Assembly (NCBI RefSeq): GCF_002086285.1
Contig: NZ_MVHU01000003.1
Span: forward strand, 62,001 to 126,000
Origin: Mycolicibacter kumamotonensis
GTDB taxonomy: Bacteria; Actinomycetota; Actinomycetes; Mycobacteriales; Mycobacteriaceae
DNA length: 64,000 nucleotides
Reading direction: 5' to 3'
Part shown: positions 1 through 8,293 of the stretch, piece after piece
How positions within the stretch are numbered: the first letter of the stretch is position 1
How the letters are laid out: each line of letters begins with the position of its first letter
Notes under the pieces: model-generated
Database searches by the model: none
What the model was told of the DNA's origin: nothing
The model's input: only the letters and a program-made list of their open reading frames with translations
Program-made: the position numbers and the translations under genes

Positions 1-50
1 CCGGCGTCCAGCACCTCGATGATGGCCGCGATCTGCGGATCCAGAATCAT
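1..50 (-). CDS. N-terminus of a probable alpha/beta hydrolase (partial, runs off the window)
   Basis: Only the first 16 codons are present. They begin with ATG at 50-48 and read MILDPQIAAIIEVLDA. The ATG overlaps the IclR stop codon in an ATGA arrangement, so the two are probably translated together. The L-D-P-x-[IV]-A-x-[IV]-[IL] opening resembles N-termini of mycobacterial LipW/NlhH-type acyl hydrolases. This is a weak match because no catalytic motif lies in the window. If it is an esterase, it could cleave esters made by the Baeyer-Villiger enzyme at 5877-7496; that is inference. Confidence 0.45.
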   Translation of the reverse strand, partial: MILDPQIAAIIEVLDA

Positions 51-928
51 GCGAGCTGCAGGCTCGCGTTGTGAACCGCTGGGCGCGCGGTCGGACCTCC
101 GCGTAGCGGCCGCATCGGCTGCAGCGTCGGCGCAACGCGGATGGGTCCGCAGTCCACGGCCCGCCAGATGCCCATCGCGGCGATCCGCACCGGGGCGACC
201 AGACGTTGGTCGAACATCATCCGGTTCATCGGACCACAGACGGAAATCGCTGCGACCGCTTCGCCCGGCTCGCCTATCGGTGCGGCAACGCAACCGAAGC
301 CGGGCAGCGACTCCTCTCGGTCGAAGGCAATGCCGCGAGAGCGTACTTTCAGCAGTTCGTTACGCAGCTGAGCATGGGTGGAGATCGAGTACTTGGTCTG
401 TCGCGGGAGCAGATCGCCGTCCAGCGCGTCCAACCCGTCCCCGTCGGCGAATGCCAACATCGCCTTGCCCAAGGCCGTACAGTGCGCCAACTGGCGACCG
501 CCGACCCGGGAGGGCAGCGCCGCCGCCATCCGGTTACCGACCTTCTCCATGTACACGACATCGGGCCCGTCCAGGACGGCGAGGTGGACCACCAGGCCGG
601 TCACCGCGTGCAGCTCGTGCAGCTTGGGGATGGCCGCTTTGTGCAAGCGATCCTGGTGCACGGCCAGCGAACCGAGTTCGACCAGCCGCATCCCCAGCTC
701 GTAGTCGCGTCCACTGCGGCGTAGCCAGCGCAGCTGAACAAGGCGCTCGAGCATCCGGTGCGCAGACGAACGCGGCAGGCCGGTCCGTCGCACGATCTGG
801 GCCAATGTCAGGCGCCCGGGCCCGTCGAACGCGTCGAGCACCAGGGAGACCCGGTCGATGACGGCGCTGGGGGTTTCGGTTGCGGCCTTCTTGGGAGCGG
901 TTGCGGGCAACGTGGCGGCGGGGGCCAT
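47..928 (-). CDS. IclR-family transcriptional regulator
   Basis: Protein of about 293 residues with an N-terminal winged helix-turn-helix (roughly residues 22-85, with the segment TLAQIVRRTGLPRSSAHRML) and a C-terminal IclR effector domain (roughly 95-260). IclR proteins bind small aromatic or acid effectors and usually control a nearby catabolic operon. I chose the ATG at 928 because GGAGGAG lies 6 nt upstream. A longer reading from 973 would run through the palindromic operator at 952-980. The gene lies downstream of and in the same direction as the kst4D-like gene, 125 nt away, so it may have its own promoter. The operator directly in front suggests autoregulation, and it may also control the steroid-type operon. 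The effector is unknown. Confidence 0.88.
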   Translation of the reverse strand: MAPAATLPATAPKKAATETPSAVIDRVSLVLDAFDGPGRLTLAQIVRRTGLPRSSAHRMLERLVQLRWLRRSGRDYELGMRLVELGSLAVHQDRLHKAAIPKLHELHAVTGLVVHLAVLDGPDVVYMEKVGNRMAAALPSRVGGRQLAHCTALGKAMLAFADGDGLDALDGDLLPRQTKYSISTHAQLRNELLKVRSRGIAFDREESLPGFGCVAAPIGEPGEAVAAISVCGPMNRMMFDQRLVAPVRIAAMGIWRAVDCGPIRVAPTLQPMRPLRGGPTARPAVHNASLQLA

Positions 929-951
929 CGAGTTCTCCTCCGTATTACTAA

Positions 952-980
952 TAGACATATGCCTAATGGGCATATGTCTA
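952..980. promoter_or_regulatory. Perfect 12-bp inverted repeat, likely IclR operator
   Basis: Arms TAGACATATGCC (952-963) and GGCATATGTCTA (969-980) are exact reverse complements around the spacer TAATG. The site lies 24 nt upstream of the chosen IclR start, in the gap after the kst4D-like gene. Arm length and position fit an operator for the adjacent IclR protein. Binding is inferred. Confidence 0.7.
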
Positions 981-1053
981 TCACATGTGTGTGCCTGCTG
1001 TCACACCCATCGCCGGATTCGAATTGCGGCACAGCCGCGGCATGCACGCCTGA

Positions 1054-2514
1054 TCAGGCTTGTGCGGCGCTGCGTCCCGCCCGCCGGCCATAGAAGCTGC
1101 CGTCGCCCAGCGAGATTCCGCTGGCATAGCCCCACGCGGCGAGCCCGGCGGCCGAACGTCCCGCCGCGAAGAGCCCGGGGATCGGCGCGCCGCTCACGTG
1201 CAGCACCTCGGCGTCGAGCGTGGTGGCCAGACCGCCAAGGGTGAACCCGCCGGTGCATTCGCGAAGGTCGATGGCCCCAATCGGCGAGCCGATGGGCTTG
1301 AGCCACTGCGCCTTCTTGTGCAGTAACGGATCGATCCCGCGGACCGCCCCCTCGTTGTAGGCGGCGACCGTGGCCTGCAGCGCGCCGGGGGCCATGCCCA
1401 GCTCGGATTCCAGATCGGCAACGGTGTCAGCCACCCAGGTGGGTGGCCGCATCATGAGCTTCGGCGAAACCGAGGCCATCGCTGCTTCCTGGGCGGCGTC
1501 GTCGAGGATCAGGTAGGCGATGTTGTCCTGGTGGTAGAGCGTCAGCTGGCCGATCCGGCCTGGATAGGTGTCCTCGGCCACGTAGCGCTGGCCCCGGCCG
1601 TTGACGATGATGCCGCGCACGAGTTGCTGCGGGTCGATGAAGATAGCGACCTCGGTGGCATCCATGTGGGCGAGGTCGGCGCCGAGCGCCTGGGCCATCC
1701 GGATCGACTGACCATCGTGTTGCTCCACCGAAGCCGCGGGCCGGCCCGCGATGCGGGGAGCGAACTGCGTCACCATGGCCTCGTTGTAGGCGAAGCTTCC
1801 CGTCGCCAGCACCACCCCGCGGCGAGCACGAAGTGCGATCTCGGTGCCGTACTGGCGCGCGACGACCCCGACGACCCGGCCGTCGGACTCGACGACGAGT
1901 CGCTGCGCGCGAATGTCGTAGAGCGCCCGGGCGCCCGCGGCCAGGGCCGTGTCGACGAGCGGCTTCATCAGCATGTAGCCGGCACTGGCCTCGCCCTGCT
2001 TCTTGTCGGCCATCTGCGGGATGTGCCCGCGCGGCGCCGGGGCGGCGATCGTGTTGAACGGGTGCGAATTCTCTCCGCCGGAGTACATCAACCCTTGATC
2101 GCCCAGCGGCTCCCAGCCTGGCTCGTCGAAGAACTCGGCCTTGAACGGGACTCCGCAGCCGACCAGCCAATCGAAGTGAGCGACGCTGCCCGCGCAGTAG
2201 TCGGCGATGCGGCTCTCGTCTGCACCCGGTCCCATCGCAGCGTTGAGAAACGCCGCCATGTTCTCGACCGAATCCTCAAAGCCGCACGCCGCCTGCAACG
2301 GCGTCCCGCCGCCGAGATAGATGAATCCGCCGGCCATCGCCGCTGCCCCGCCCCATGAGCCGGTGCGCTCAAGCACCAGGACATCGGCGCCGGCGCGGGC
2401 GGCCTCTACGGCGGCAGCGGCTCCGGCCACCCCGAACCCGGCGATGACGACATCGGCCTCGTGGTCCCAGCCGCGGATATCTGTTGCGGCAACCGGGGAG
2501 ACGTCAGCGGTCAC
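1054..2514 (-). CDS. kst4D: FAD-dependent 3-ketosteroid delta4-(5alpha)-dehydrogenase-like protein
   Basis: Flavoprotein of 486 residues in the fumarate reductase/KstD superfamily. The Rossmann FAD site is GFGVAGAAAA near residue 26, followed by the E49 ribose-binding region. The C-terminal FAD part includes PGLFAAGRSAAG and GDGSFYGRRAG. Tyr317, Tyr463 and Ser465 (in WGYASG) line up in spacing and context with the active-site Tyr319, Tyr466 and Ser468 that I recall for Rhodococcus Kst4D. Length is also closer to Kst4D than to KstD (about 510-565). Kst4D introduces the C4-C5 double bond into 5alpha-reduced 3-ketosteroids. GTG start at 2514 overlaps the upstream hsaC-like stop (GTGA), so the two are co-translated. 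A delta1-dehydrogenase or another FAD reductase remains possible. Confidence 0.72.
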   Translation of the reverse strand: MTADVSPVAATDIRGWDHEADVVIAGFGVAGAAAAVEAARAGADVLVLERTGSWGGAAAMAGGFIYLGGGTPLQAACGFEDSVENMAAFLNAAMGPGADESRIADYCAGSVAHFDWLVGCGVPFKAEFFDEPGWEPLGDQGLMYSGGENSHPFNTIAAPAPRGHIPQMADKKQGEASAGYMLMKPLVDTALAAGARALYDIRAQRLVVESDGRVVGVVARQYGTEIALRARRGVVLATGSFAYNEAMVTQFAPRIAGRPAASVEQHDGQSIRMAQALGADLAHMDATEVAIFIDPQQLVRGIIVNGRGQRYVAEDTYPGRIGQLTLYHQDNIAYLILDDAAQEAAMASVSPKLMMRPPTWVADTVADLESELGMAPGALQATVAAYNEGAVRGIDPLLHKKAQWLKPIGSPIGAIDLRECTGGFTLGGLATTLDAEVLHVSGAPIPGLFAAGRSAAGLAAWGYASGISLGDGSFYGRRAGRSAAQA

Positions 2515-3419
2515 GGGCGCATCGCCGCCGGCAGGTCATCAACCCACTGGTGGCCCCAATAGCTGTCGGCGGTGATCTCTTCAGCGGTGTAATGGCTTTC
2601 ATCGACCCGCATGCCCTGGGTGCCGAACTCGACGTCCCAGTCTCCGGGGGCGCGAACATAGAAGGACACCATCTTGTCGTTGGTGTGCCGACCCAGTGTC
2701 GACGACAGCTGGAAGCCGTCCTTGTTGACCCGGTCGAGAGCCTGGCCGACGGCGTCGAGCGTGTCGACCTCGACCATGAGATGGATCAGCCCGGGGTCGC
2801 GCAGTGTGGCTGCCGGGCACAGCGCGAGGCTGTGATGTCGCTGGTTGACGCCGAGGAACCGTACGCGTATCGGCCCGAACTCCGCCGGAGCGGGTATCCG
2901 GAATGCGCCACGTGACTTGAACCCCAGTGTCTCGGTGTAGAACTCGAATAGGCCGTTGACGTCTAGCGCCGGTAACACCACGTGGCCGAGGCCCTGGTCG
3001 CCTGTCACGAACCTCGCGCCGAACGGGGTGATTACGGGACTGTGATCGAGCACCGGGCCATGGAACACCTCGAGGTGGGTGCCGGCGGGGTCATCGAACG
3101 CGATGGCCTCTTCCACGCGGCGAGCATCGGCTTCGAGTAGCGACAGTTCCCGGTAGATGATGCCGGCCGCTTCGAGGGAGCGTCGGACTTCGGTGAGGCC
3201 GGCGTGGTCCCGCACCTCCCAGCCGACCGTGTCGATCCTGTCGGTATCACCCGGGGTGACGATGATCCGTGCGGCACGTTCGTCCATCCGCAGGTACAGC
3301 GAGTCGGCATCGGGCCCATTGCCCTGGGCGAAACCCAGGACCCCGAACGCGAAGTGCCGCCATCGATCGATGTCACTGGTCTGCACGGACACATATCCAA
3401 GGCTCTTGATCGGGCTCAT
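2511..3419 (-). CDS. hsaC: HsaC-like extradiol ring-cleavage dioxygenase
   Basis: Protein of 302 residues with two vicinal-oxygen-chelate repeats, the usual length for BphC/HsaC enzymes. Iron ligands are visible as His146 (GLGHVVL), His213 (LIHLMVE) and Glu264 (WDVEFG). The catalytic His195 (RHHSLAL), His245 and Tyr254 are also present, so the protein should be active. HsaC cleaves the catechol 3,4-DHSA next to the hydroxyls, in the A ring of the opened steroid nucleus. It is cytosolic. The gene sits 13 nt after the HsaA-like gene and overlaps the Kst4D-like gene by 4 nt. Overall sequence pattern matches Mycobacterium tuberculosis HsaC throughout, but substrate could be another catechol such as a biphenyl-type diol. 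Confidence 0.85.
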   Translation of the reverse strand: MSPIKSLGYVSVQTSDIDRWRHFAFGVLGFAQGNGPDADSLYLRMDERAARIIVTPGDTDRIDTVGWEVRDHAGLTEVRRSLEAAGIIYRELSLLEADARRVEEAIAFDDPAGTHLEVFHGPVLDHSPVITPFGARFVTGDQGLGHVVLPALDVNGLFEFYTETLGFKSRGAFRIPAPAEFGPIRVRFLGVNQRHHSLALCPAATLRDPGLIHLMVEVDTLDAVGQALDRVNKDGFQLSSTLGRHTNDKMVSFYVRAPGDWDVEFGTQGMRVDESHYTAEEITADSYWGHQWVDDLPAAMRP

Positions 3420-3432
3420 GGAGCAAACCTCG

Positions 3433-4614
3433 CTAGATCATCGCCCGCAGCGGACCCTGCGGGTCCACGCCGAGTGAACTCAAGGCCGACGCGTGGTAGA
3501 CGGTGCCCGGCACGTGGATCGCGTGCGCCTGCCCGACGTGGACATCGCGCCAATAGCGTTGCAGCGGCTTGTCCATCCTGGCCGCGTTGCCGCCGCAGCG
3601 TGCGAAGACCTCATCCACGGCGGAGACCGCGCGCCACACCGCGCGCACCTGCGTCCGCCGGCCGGCCGCCCGGTCCTCGAACGAGACCTCTTTGCCGGCG
3701 GCGACCATGTCGTAGATCCGGTCGGCGTTGACGAGCAGCTCCTGGCGGGCGGCGTTGATGTCGGCGGCGGCCTCGCCGATCGCATACATGACGTACGGGT
3801 CATCCTTGATCGCCACGCCGCTGGAGTTGACGCGCTCGCGCTGGTAATCGAGCGCGGCGGCGAGTGCCCCTTCGGCAATACCGATGGTGGCGGCGGAGAT
3901 GCCGAGCGGGAACATTGTCGACCAGGGCATCAGATAGAGCGGCTCGGTCATCCCGGCCTCGCGCTGCGCGGTGCCGTCCATGACCTTCATTCCGTCCATC
4001 GTTCGGTAGGCCGGCACGAACGCGTCGGCGACGATGACGTCCTTGGACCCGGTTCCGCGCAGGCCCACCACATCCCAGGAGTCCTCGACGATCTCGTAGT
4101 CCTTGCGGGGCAGAATCATGTGCAGCATCTGCGGGGGCATCAGCGGTTTGCCGTCGCCGTCGCCGATCATCGCGCCGAGGATGATCCAGTCGCAATGATC
4201 GGTGCCGGAGCTGAACTGCCAACGGCCGTTGAAGAGGTAGCCCCCGTCGACCGGTGTGGCGACCCCCTGGGGCGCATACGGCGACGCTACCCAGGTGTCG
4301 ACATCGTCGGCCCAGATCTCGGCGCCTACTCGGGGGTCGGCGTAGGCCAACTGGTAGGGGTGGACCCCGACCACGCCGTTGATCCAGCCCGCCGAGGGAT
4401 CCAGCGCGGCGGTCGCCATCACCGTCTCAGCGAATTCACGCGGGTGAACCTCGAGTCCGCCAAAGTGTTTCGGCTGCAAGAGCCGGATGTTGCCGAGTTG
4501 CTTCATAGTCTTGACCGTGTCATCGGTCAGCTTGCCGATCTTCTCGGCTTCCGTCGCCTGATCGCGGAGCTGCTCGGAGAGCTCGGCGAGACTGTCGATC
4601 ACCCGTTTAGTCAT
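3433..4614 (-). CDS. hsaA: HsaA-like flavin-dependent monooxygenase, oxygenase component (copy 1)
   Basis: Protein of 393 residues with the acyl-CoA dehydrogenase fold of group D two-component hydroxylases. Segments SSGTDHCDWIILGA, WDVVGLRGTGSKDV and QRYWRDVHVGQAHA match the same places in HsaA. HsaA hydroxylates the phenolic ring of 3-HSA to the catechol used by HsaC, with reduced flavin supplied by a separate reductase (HsaB). No HsaB gene is in this window. The next gene in the operon is the HsaC-like dioxygenase, which supports the role. Start ATG at 4614 has no strong ribosome-binding site. A closely related second copy lies at 41112-42293. Confidence 0.85.
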   Translation of the reverse strand: MTKRVIDSLAELSEQLRDQATEAEKIGKLTDDTVKTMKQLGNIRLLQPKHFGGLEVHPREFAETVMATAALDPSAGWINGVVGVHPYQLAYADPRVGAEIWADDVDTWVASPYAPQGVATPVDGGYLFNGRWQFSSGTDHCDWIILGAMIGDGDGKPLMPPQMLHMILPRKDYEIVEDSWDVVGLRGTGSKDVIVADAFVPAYRTMDGMKVMDGTAQREAGMTEPLYLMPWSTMFPLGISAATIGIAEGALAAALDYQRERVNSSGVAIKDDPYVMYAIGEAAADINAARQELLVNADRIYDMVAAGKEVSFEDRAAGRRTQVRAVWRAVSAVDEVFARCGGNAARMDKPLQRYWRDVHVGQAHAIHVPGTVYHASALSSLGVDPQGPLRAMI

Positions 4615-4652
4615 GGCAACGATGGTGGCCGCGGGGAGCGGTCAAATGCGCG

Positions 4653-4677
4653 CGCGATCCCGGTGAGCGGGATCGCG
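4653..4677 (-). promoter_or_regulatory. Perfect 10-bp stem-loop between kshB-like and hsaA-like genes
   Basis: CGCGATCCCG (4653-4662) and CGGGATCGCG (4668-4677) pair perfectly around GTGAG. No T-run follows on the minus strand, so it is not a classical intrinsic terminator. It could be an attenuator, a U-less terminator or a processing site that sets the ratio of reductase to oxygenase. It lies wholly inside the 71-nt gap. Confidence 0.5.
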
Positions 4678-4685
4678 AGCCTCGA

Positions 4686-5756
4686 TCAGAACTCGATCTT
4701 CAGCGTGTCAGTCCGGGGGTGTGCTTGGCACGCCAAGAACAGCCCCTCGGCGATGTCCTGCTCCTCGAGGATGGCGGCGTTACCCAGGTCAACTTCGCCG
4801 TCGACCATCGTTGCGGCGCAGGATCCGCAGTTGCCCTCCCGACAGGAAAAGGGGACGTCGAGTCCGGCGGCGAGCATGACGTCGACCAGATTGCGTCCTT
4901 TGGGCCAGCGCAGGTGGTGAACCTCTCCGTCGAGGACGATCTGGGCCTCGGCGACCTCGCCCCCGTCGTCGATGTCTTGGCTGACTACCTCGGCGAACGG
5001 ATCGCCGGTCAGTGACGCGAAGACCTCCAGGTGGATGTTCTCCCGGGGAACGCCGACCTCGGTGAGCGCTTCGCTGACCACTGCCATGAACGCCTCCGGG
5101 CCGCAGATGAACGAGTGGTAGCCGGTGAACATGGAGGCGAACCCGGCCAGTTGAGCGCGGGTCGGTAGGCCCTGGATCGACTCCAGCCAGTGCAGAACAG
5201 TGAATCGCCCGGCGTAACGGGCTGCCAGTTCGCGCAGCTCGGCGGCGAAGATGACGGAACGTTCGTCGCGGTTGGCGTAGCACAGGACCACCCGGCCGTT
5301 CCCCGCGGCGAGCACCGATTTGAGGATCGACATCACCGGTGTGACCCCGCTGCCCGCGGCCCACAGTAGAAAGTCGGCGTTCAGATCGTGCGGCGTGAAC
5401 AGGCCGGCCGGAGGCAACACCGCTATCTTGTCTCCGGCGGAAGCGTTGTCGCACAGCCAGTTCGAACCGTACCCGCCGGTCGTACGTTTGATCGTGACCT
5501 TGGGAGCGTCGTCGGTGTGGGGAGAGCTCGCCAGCGAGTAGCAGCGCGCCACCGACCCGGTCACGTCGCTGGGAATGCGCAGCGTCAGGAACTGGCCGGG
5601 GCGATACCCGAACCGCGTCCGGTGTTCGTCGGGGACGGAGAACACAAGGGACTTCGTGTCGTGGTTCTCCTCGATGACCTCGGTGATCGTCAGTACCACG
5701 GTGCGGGGGGCGGCTTCGGATCGGTTGCCGCATTCTGCGTCGATCATGGGTGACAT
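4686..5756 (-). CDS. kshB: KshB-like oxygenase reductase with FAD, NAD and [2Fe-2S] domains
   Basis: Protein of 356 residues, the size of mycobacterial KshB (about 358). The FAD domain has RCYSLASS, the NAD domain has AAGSGVTPVMS, and the C-terminal plant-type ferredoxin domain has C-x4-C-x2-C in SCREGNCGSC plus a later Cys in FLACQ. KshB passes electrons from NADH to the Rieske oxygenase KshA, which hydroxylates C9 of the steroid nucleus. No KshA is in the window, so the partner is elsewhere or is a different oxygenase. First gene of a minus-strand operon, divergent from the BVMO. Start may be ATG 5756 or ATG 5747; neither has a clear ribosome-binding site. Confidence 0.82.
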   Translation of the reverse strand: MSPMIDAECGNRSEAAPRTVVLTITEVIEENHDTKSLVFSVPDEHRTRFGYRPGQFLTLRIPSDVTGSVARCYSLASSPHTDDAPKVTIKRTTGGYGSNWLCDNASAGDKIAVLPPAGLFTPHDLNADFLLWAAGSGVTPVMSILKSVLAAGNGRVVLCYANRDERSVIFAAELRELAARYAGRFTVLHWLESIQGLPTRAQLAGFASMFTGYHSFICGPEAFMAVVSEALTEVGVPRENIHLEVFASLTGDPFAEVVSQDIDDGGEVAEAQIVLDGEVHHLRWPKGRNLVDVMLAAGLDVPFSCREGNCGSCAATMVDGEVDLGNAAILEEQDIAEGLFLACQAHPRTDTLKIEF

Positions 5757-5863
5757 CTTGAGCAGGACCGTGGATTCGGTCAGCGGTCCTCACCGGTAGC
5801 CGGGAGAAAATCTGGATGCCCGTTGACCGGGAAACGACCAGCGGCCTCAGCACGCGTGCGGCC

Positions 5864-5869
5864 TAACCT
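5864..5869 (+). promoter_or_regulatory. Extended TANNNT -10 box for a leaderless BVMO mRNA
   Basis: TAACCT ends 7 nt before the GTG at 5877, the spacing expected when transcription begins at the start codon itself. No ribosome-binding site is present upstream of this GTG. The same arrangement recurs at six other genes in the window. Confidence 0.5.
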
Positions 5870-5876
5870 AGCCGTC

Positions 5877-7496
5877 GTGAGTAGCGCGACCGAAAATCAT
5901 GTCGATGTCGTCGTGGTGGGCGCAGGATTCGGTGGCCTGTACGCCTTGCATAAATTCCGACGGCAGGGCCTGGCGGTCCGTGTCTTCGAGGCGGCGCCGG
6001 AGGTCGGGGGGACCTGGTACTTCAACCGGTATCCCGGTGCACGGTGTGATGTCGAGAGCCTGGACTATTGCTACTCGTTCTCCGATGAGCTGCAGCAGGA
6101 GTGGACCTGGACCGAGAAGTACGCCACGCAAAGCGAGATCCTCGAATACATCAAGTGGGTCACCGACAAGCTGAATTTAAGGCCGGGGATCACGTTCAAC
6201 ACCAGGGTCGTGTCGGCCGTCTTCGACGAAGACGCCGCGCGGTGGACCGTAGCCACCGACACCGGCGAGTCGGTTGCGGCGCGGTTCGTGGTGATGGCTA
6301 CCGGACCGCTGTCCTCCCCGTTGACGCCCGACATCCCGGGCCTGGACACCTTCGGGGGCGAGACCTATCACACCGCTCACTGGCCGCACGAAGGGGTGGA
6401 CTTCACCGGCAAGCGTGTCGGTGTGATCGGTACCGGATCGTCGGGTGTTCAGTCGATTCCGATCATCGCCGAGCAGGCCGCTCATCTTTACGTCTTTCAG
6501 CGCACCCCCAATTACAGCGTCCCGGCGGGCAACCGTCCGCTGACCGCCGAAGAGATCAGGTATGCCAAGGCCAATTACGCCCAACGGCGCCAAATGTCCT
6601 GGCGCAGTGGCGGGGGATCGCCGCATGTGGCGCATCCCAAGCTGACCATGGAGGTCACGCCCGAGGAGCGCCGCGCGGCGTTCGAGGAACGCTGGCAGCT
6701 GGGGGGAGTGTTGTTCTCCAAGACCTTCTCCGACCAGATGGTCAGCCTCGAGGCCAACGAGGAAGCCCGCAAGTTCTACGAAGAGAAGATCCGTGCGGAG
6801 ATCGACGACCCCACGCTCGCCGAGCTGTTGATCCCCGACGACCACCCGATCGGCACCAAGCGAATCTGCACCGACACCAACTATTTCCAGACGTTCAACC
6901 GGCCCACCGTGACACTGGTCAGTGTCCGCAAGACGCCCATCGAGTCGATCGACAAGACCGGCATCCAGACCTCGGCGGCCCACTACGATCTCGACGCCCT
7001 GGTTTTGGCCACCGGTTTCGATGCCATGACCGGCACGCTGGCCAAGATCGACATCGTCGGCCGCAACGGGCAGAAGCTGGCCGACGACTGGGCCGACGGT
7101 CCTCGCACCTATCTCGGGTTAGGTGTCGACGGCTTCCCCAACCTGTTCCTGGTGTCAGGACCGGGCGCACCGGCGGTCCTGGCCAACATGGTGTTGCACG
7201 CCGAGGCGCACATCAACTGGATTTCGGATGCCATCGCCTATCTGGACCAGCACGGCTACGCGGCCATCGAGGCGACTGCAGATGCCGTTGACAGTTGGAT
7301 CGCCGAGTGCAACCAGCGTGCCGACGCGACGCTCTTCCCGAAGGCGAACTCGTGGTACATGGGCGCCAACGTCCCCGGAAAGCCGCGGGTGTTCATGCTG
7401 TTCATCGGCGGATTCGCCACCTACCTCGACATCTGCGCCGAGGTGGCCAATGCCGGATACAAGGGATTCGAGCTGCGCAAGTCCTTGGCGTCCTGA
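5877..7496 (+). CDS. Type I Baeyer-Villiger (flavin-containing) monooxygenase
   Basis: Protein of about 539 residues. It has the FAD Rossmann motif GAGFGG near residue 15, the BVMO fingerprint FGGETYHTAHWP near residue 158 (F-x-G-x3-H-x3-W), and the NADPH Rossmann motif GTGSSG. Such enzymes insert oxygen next to a ketone to give an ester or lactone, for example on steroid side chains or cyclic ketones. I chose GTG 5877 over an in-frame upstream codon at 5823 because the protein should start just before VDVVVVGAG and because TAACCT lies 7 nt upstream. First gene of a seven-gene plus-strand operon; its stop overlaps the next ATG. Substrate is inferred from the steroid-type neighbours. Confidence 0.87.
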   Translation: MSSATENHVDVVVVGAGFGGLYALHKFRRQGLAVRVFEAAPEVGGTWYFNRYPGARCDVESLDYCYSFSDELQQEWTWTEKYATQSEILEYIKWVTDKLNLRPGITFNTRVVSAVFDEDAARWTVATDTGESVAARFVVMATGPLSSPLTPDIPGLDTFGGETYHTAHWPHEGVDFTGKRVGVIGTGSSGVQSIPIIAEQAAHLYVFQRTPNYSVPAGNRPLTAEEIRYAKANYAQRRQMSWRSGGGSPHVAHPKLTMEVTPEERRAAFEERWQLGGVLFSKTFSDQMVSLEANEEARKFYEEKIRAEIDDPTLAELLIPDDHPIGTKRICTDTNYFQTFNRPTVTLVSVRKTPIESIDKTGIQTSAAHYDLDALVLATGFDAMTGTLAKIDIVGRNGQKLADDWADGPRTYLGLGVDGFPNLFLVSGPGAPAVLANMVLHAEAHINWISDAIAYLDQHGYAAIEATADAVDSWIAECNQRADATLFPKANSWYMGANVPGKPRVFMLFIGGFATYLDICAEVANAGYKGFELRKSLAS

Positions 7497-8293
7497 TGCC
7501 GAACCTCGCCGGCAGAGTCGCGGTGGTGACCGGTGCAGCCCGCGGGACCGGCCGCGCGCACTGCCTCCGTCTCGCCGACGCGGGCGCCGACGTCATCGCC
7601 GTCGATTCGGCAGCCGCGGTCGATGACCTCGCGGGTATGGCGGACGCTCTCGCAGACAACGGCAGGCGCTGCTTCACCGGCATCGCCGATGTACGGGACC
7701 TTCATGCCGTGACCGAGGTGATCGACGCGGGGGTCGCAGCGCTCGGCGGGTTGGATGTCGTCGTCGCCAACGCCGGCATCCACACCCCCGGCGCGCCGGC
7801 CTGGGAGCTGACCAGCGAAGTCTGGCAAGCGGCGCTCGACGTCAACGTCACCGGCGTCTGGCACACCGTCAAGGCGGCCGTACCGCACTTGAGGTCAGGC
7901 GGCGCGATAGTGATCATCAGCTCCACCAACGGACTTCGCGGCACCGCCGACACCGCCCACTACACCGCTAGCAAACATGCGGTGGTGGGATTGGCCCGAA
8001 CCCTGGCCAACGAGCTCGGCCCGCTCGGAATCCGGGTGAACACGGTGCACCCCGGTGCCGTCGCGACGTCCACGGTCCGCAACGAGACTACCTACCGGAG
8101 ACTGTGCCCCGACATCGACAATCCGACCGAGGCCGACGCGATCAAGGTGCTTGCTGGGCGCAACCTGCTGCCGGTGCCGTGGGTGGAGCCGAGTGATGTC
8201 GCCGAAGCGGTCGCCTTCCTGGCTTCCGACAGCGCCCGCTACATCACCGGTGCCCAGCTCGTCGTCGACGCCGGCTTGACCCAGAAGACATGA
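7496..8293 (+). CDS. Mycofactocin-type short-chain dehydrogenase/reductase
   Basis: Protein of 265 residues with the cofactor motif TGAARGTGR near residue 12, NAG after strand 4, and the catalytic HYTASK. The C-terminal stretch VNTVHPGAVATSTV with the following insertion is typical of the SDR family (TIGR03971) whose NAD is thought to be held tightly and reoxidised through mycofactocin. It probably interconverts a hydroxyl and a ketone on the substrate of this operon. ATG 7496 overlaps the BVMO stop (TGATG) and its own stop overlaps the next start (ATGA). This copy has more changes from the family pattern than the next gene. Confidence 0.85.
   Translation: MPNLAGRVAVVTGAARGTGRAHCLRLADAGADVIAVDSAAAVDDLAGMADALADNGRRCFTGIADVRDLHAVTEVIDAGVAALGGLDVVVANAGIHTPGAPAWELTSEVWQAALDVNVTGVWHTVKAAVPHLRSGGAIVIISSTNGLRGTADTAHYTASKHAVVGLARTLANELGPLGIRVNTVHPGAVATSTVRNETTYRRLCPDIDNPTEADAIKVLAGRNLLPVPWVEPSDVAEAVAFLASDSARYITGAQLVVDAGLTQKT

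Noticed and set aside
5823..5876. Earlier in-frame start for the BVMO
   Set aside because: No ribosome-binding site and no homology in the added residues; GTG 5877 has a well-placed -10 box.
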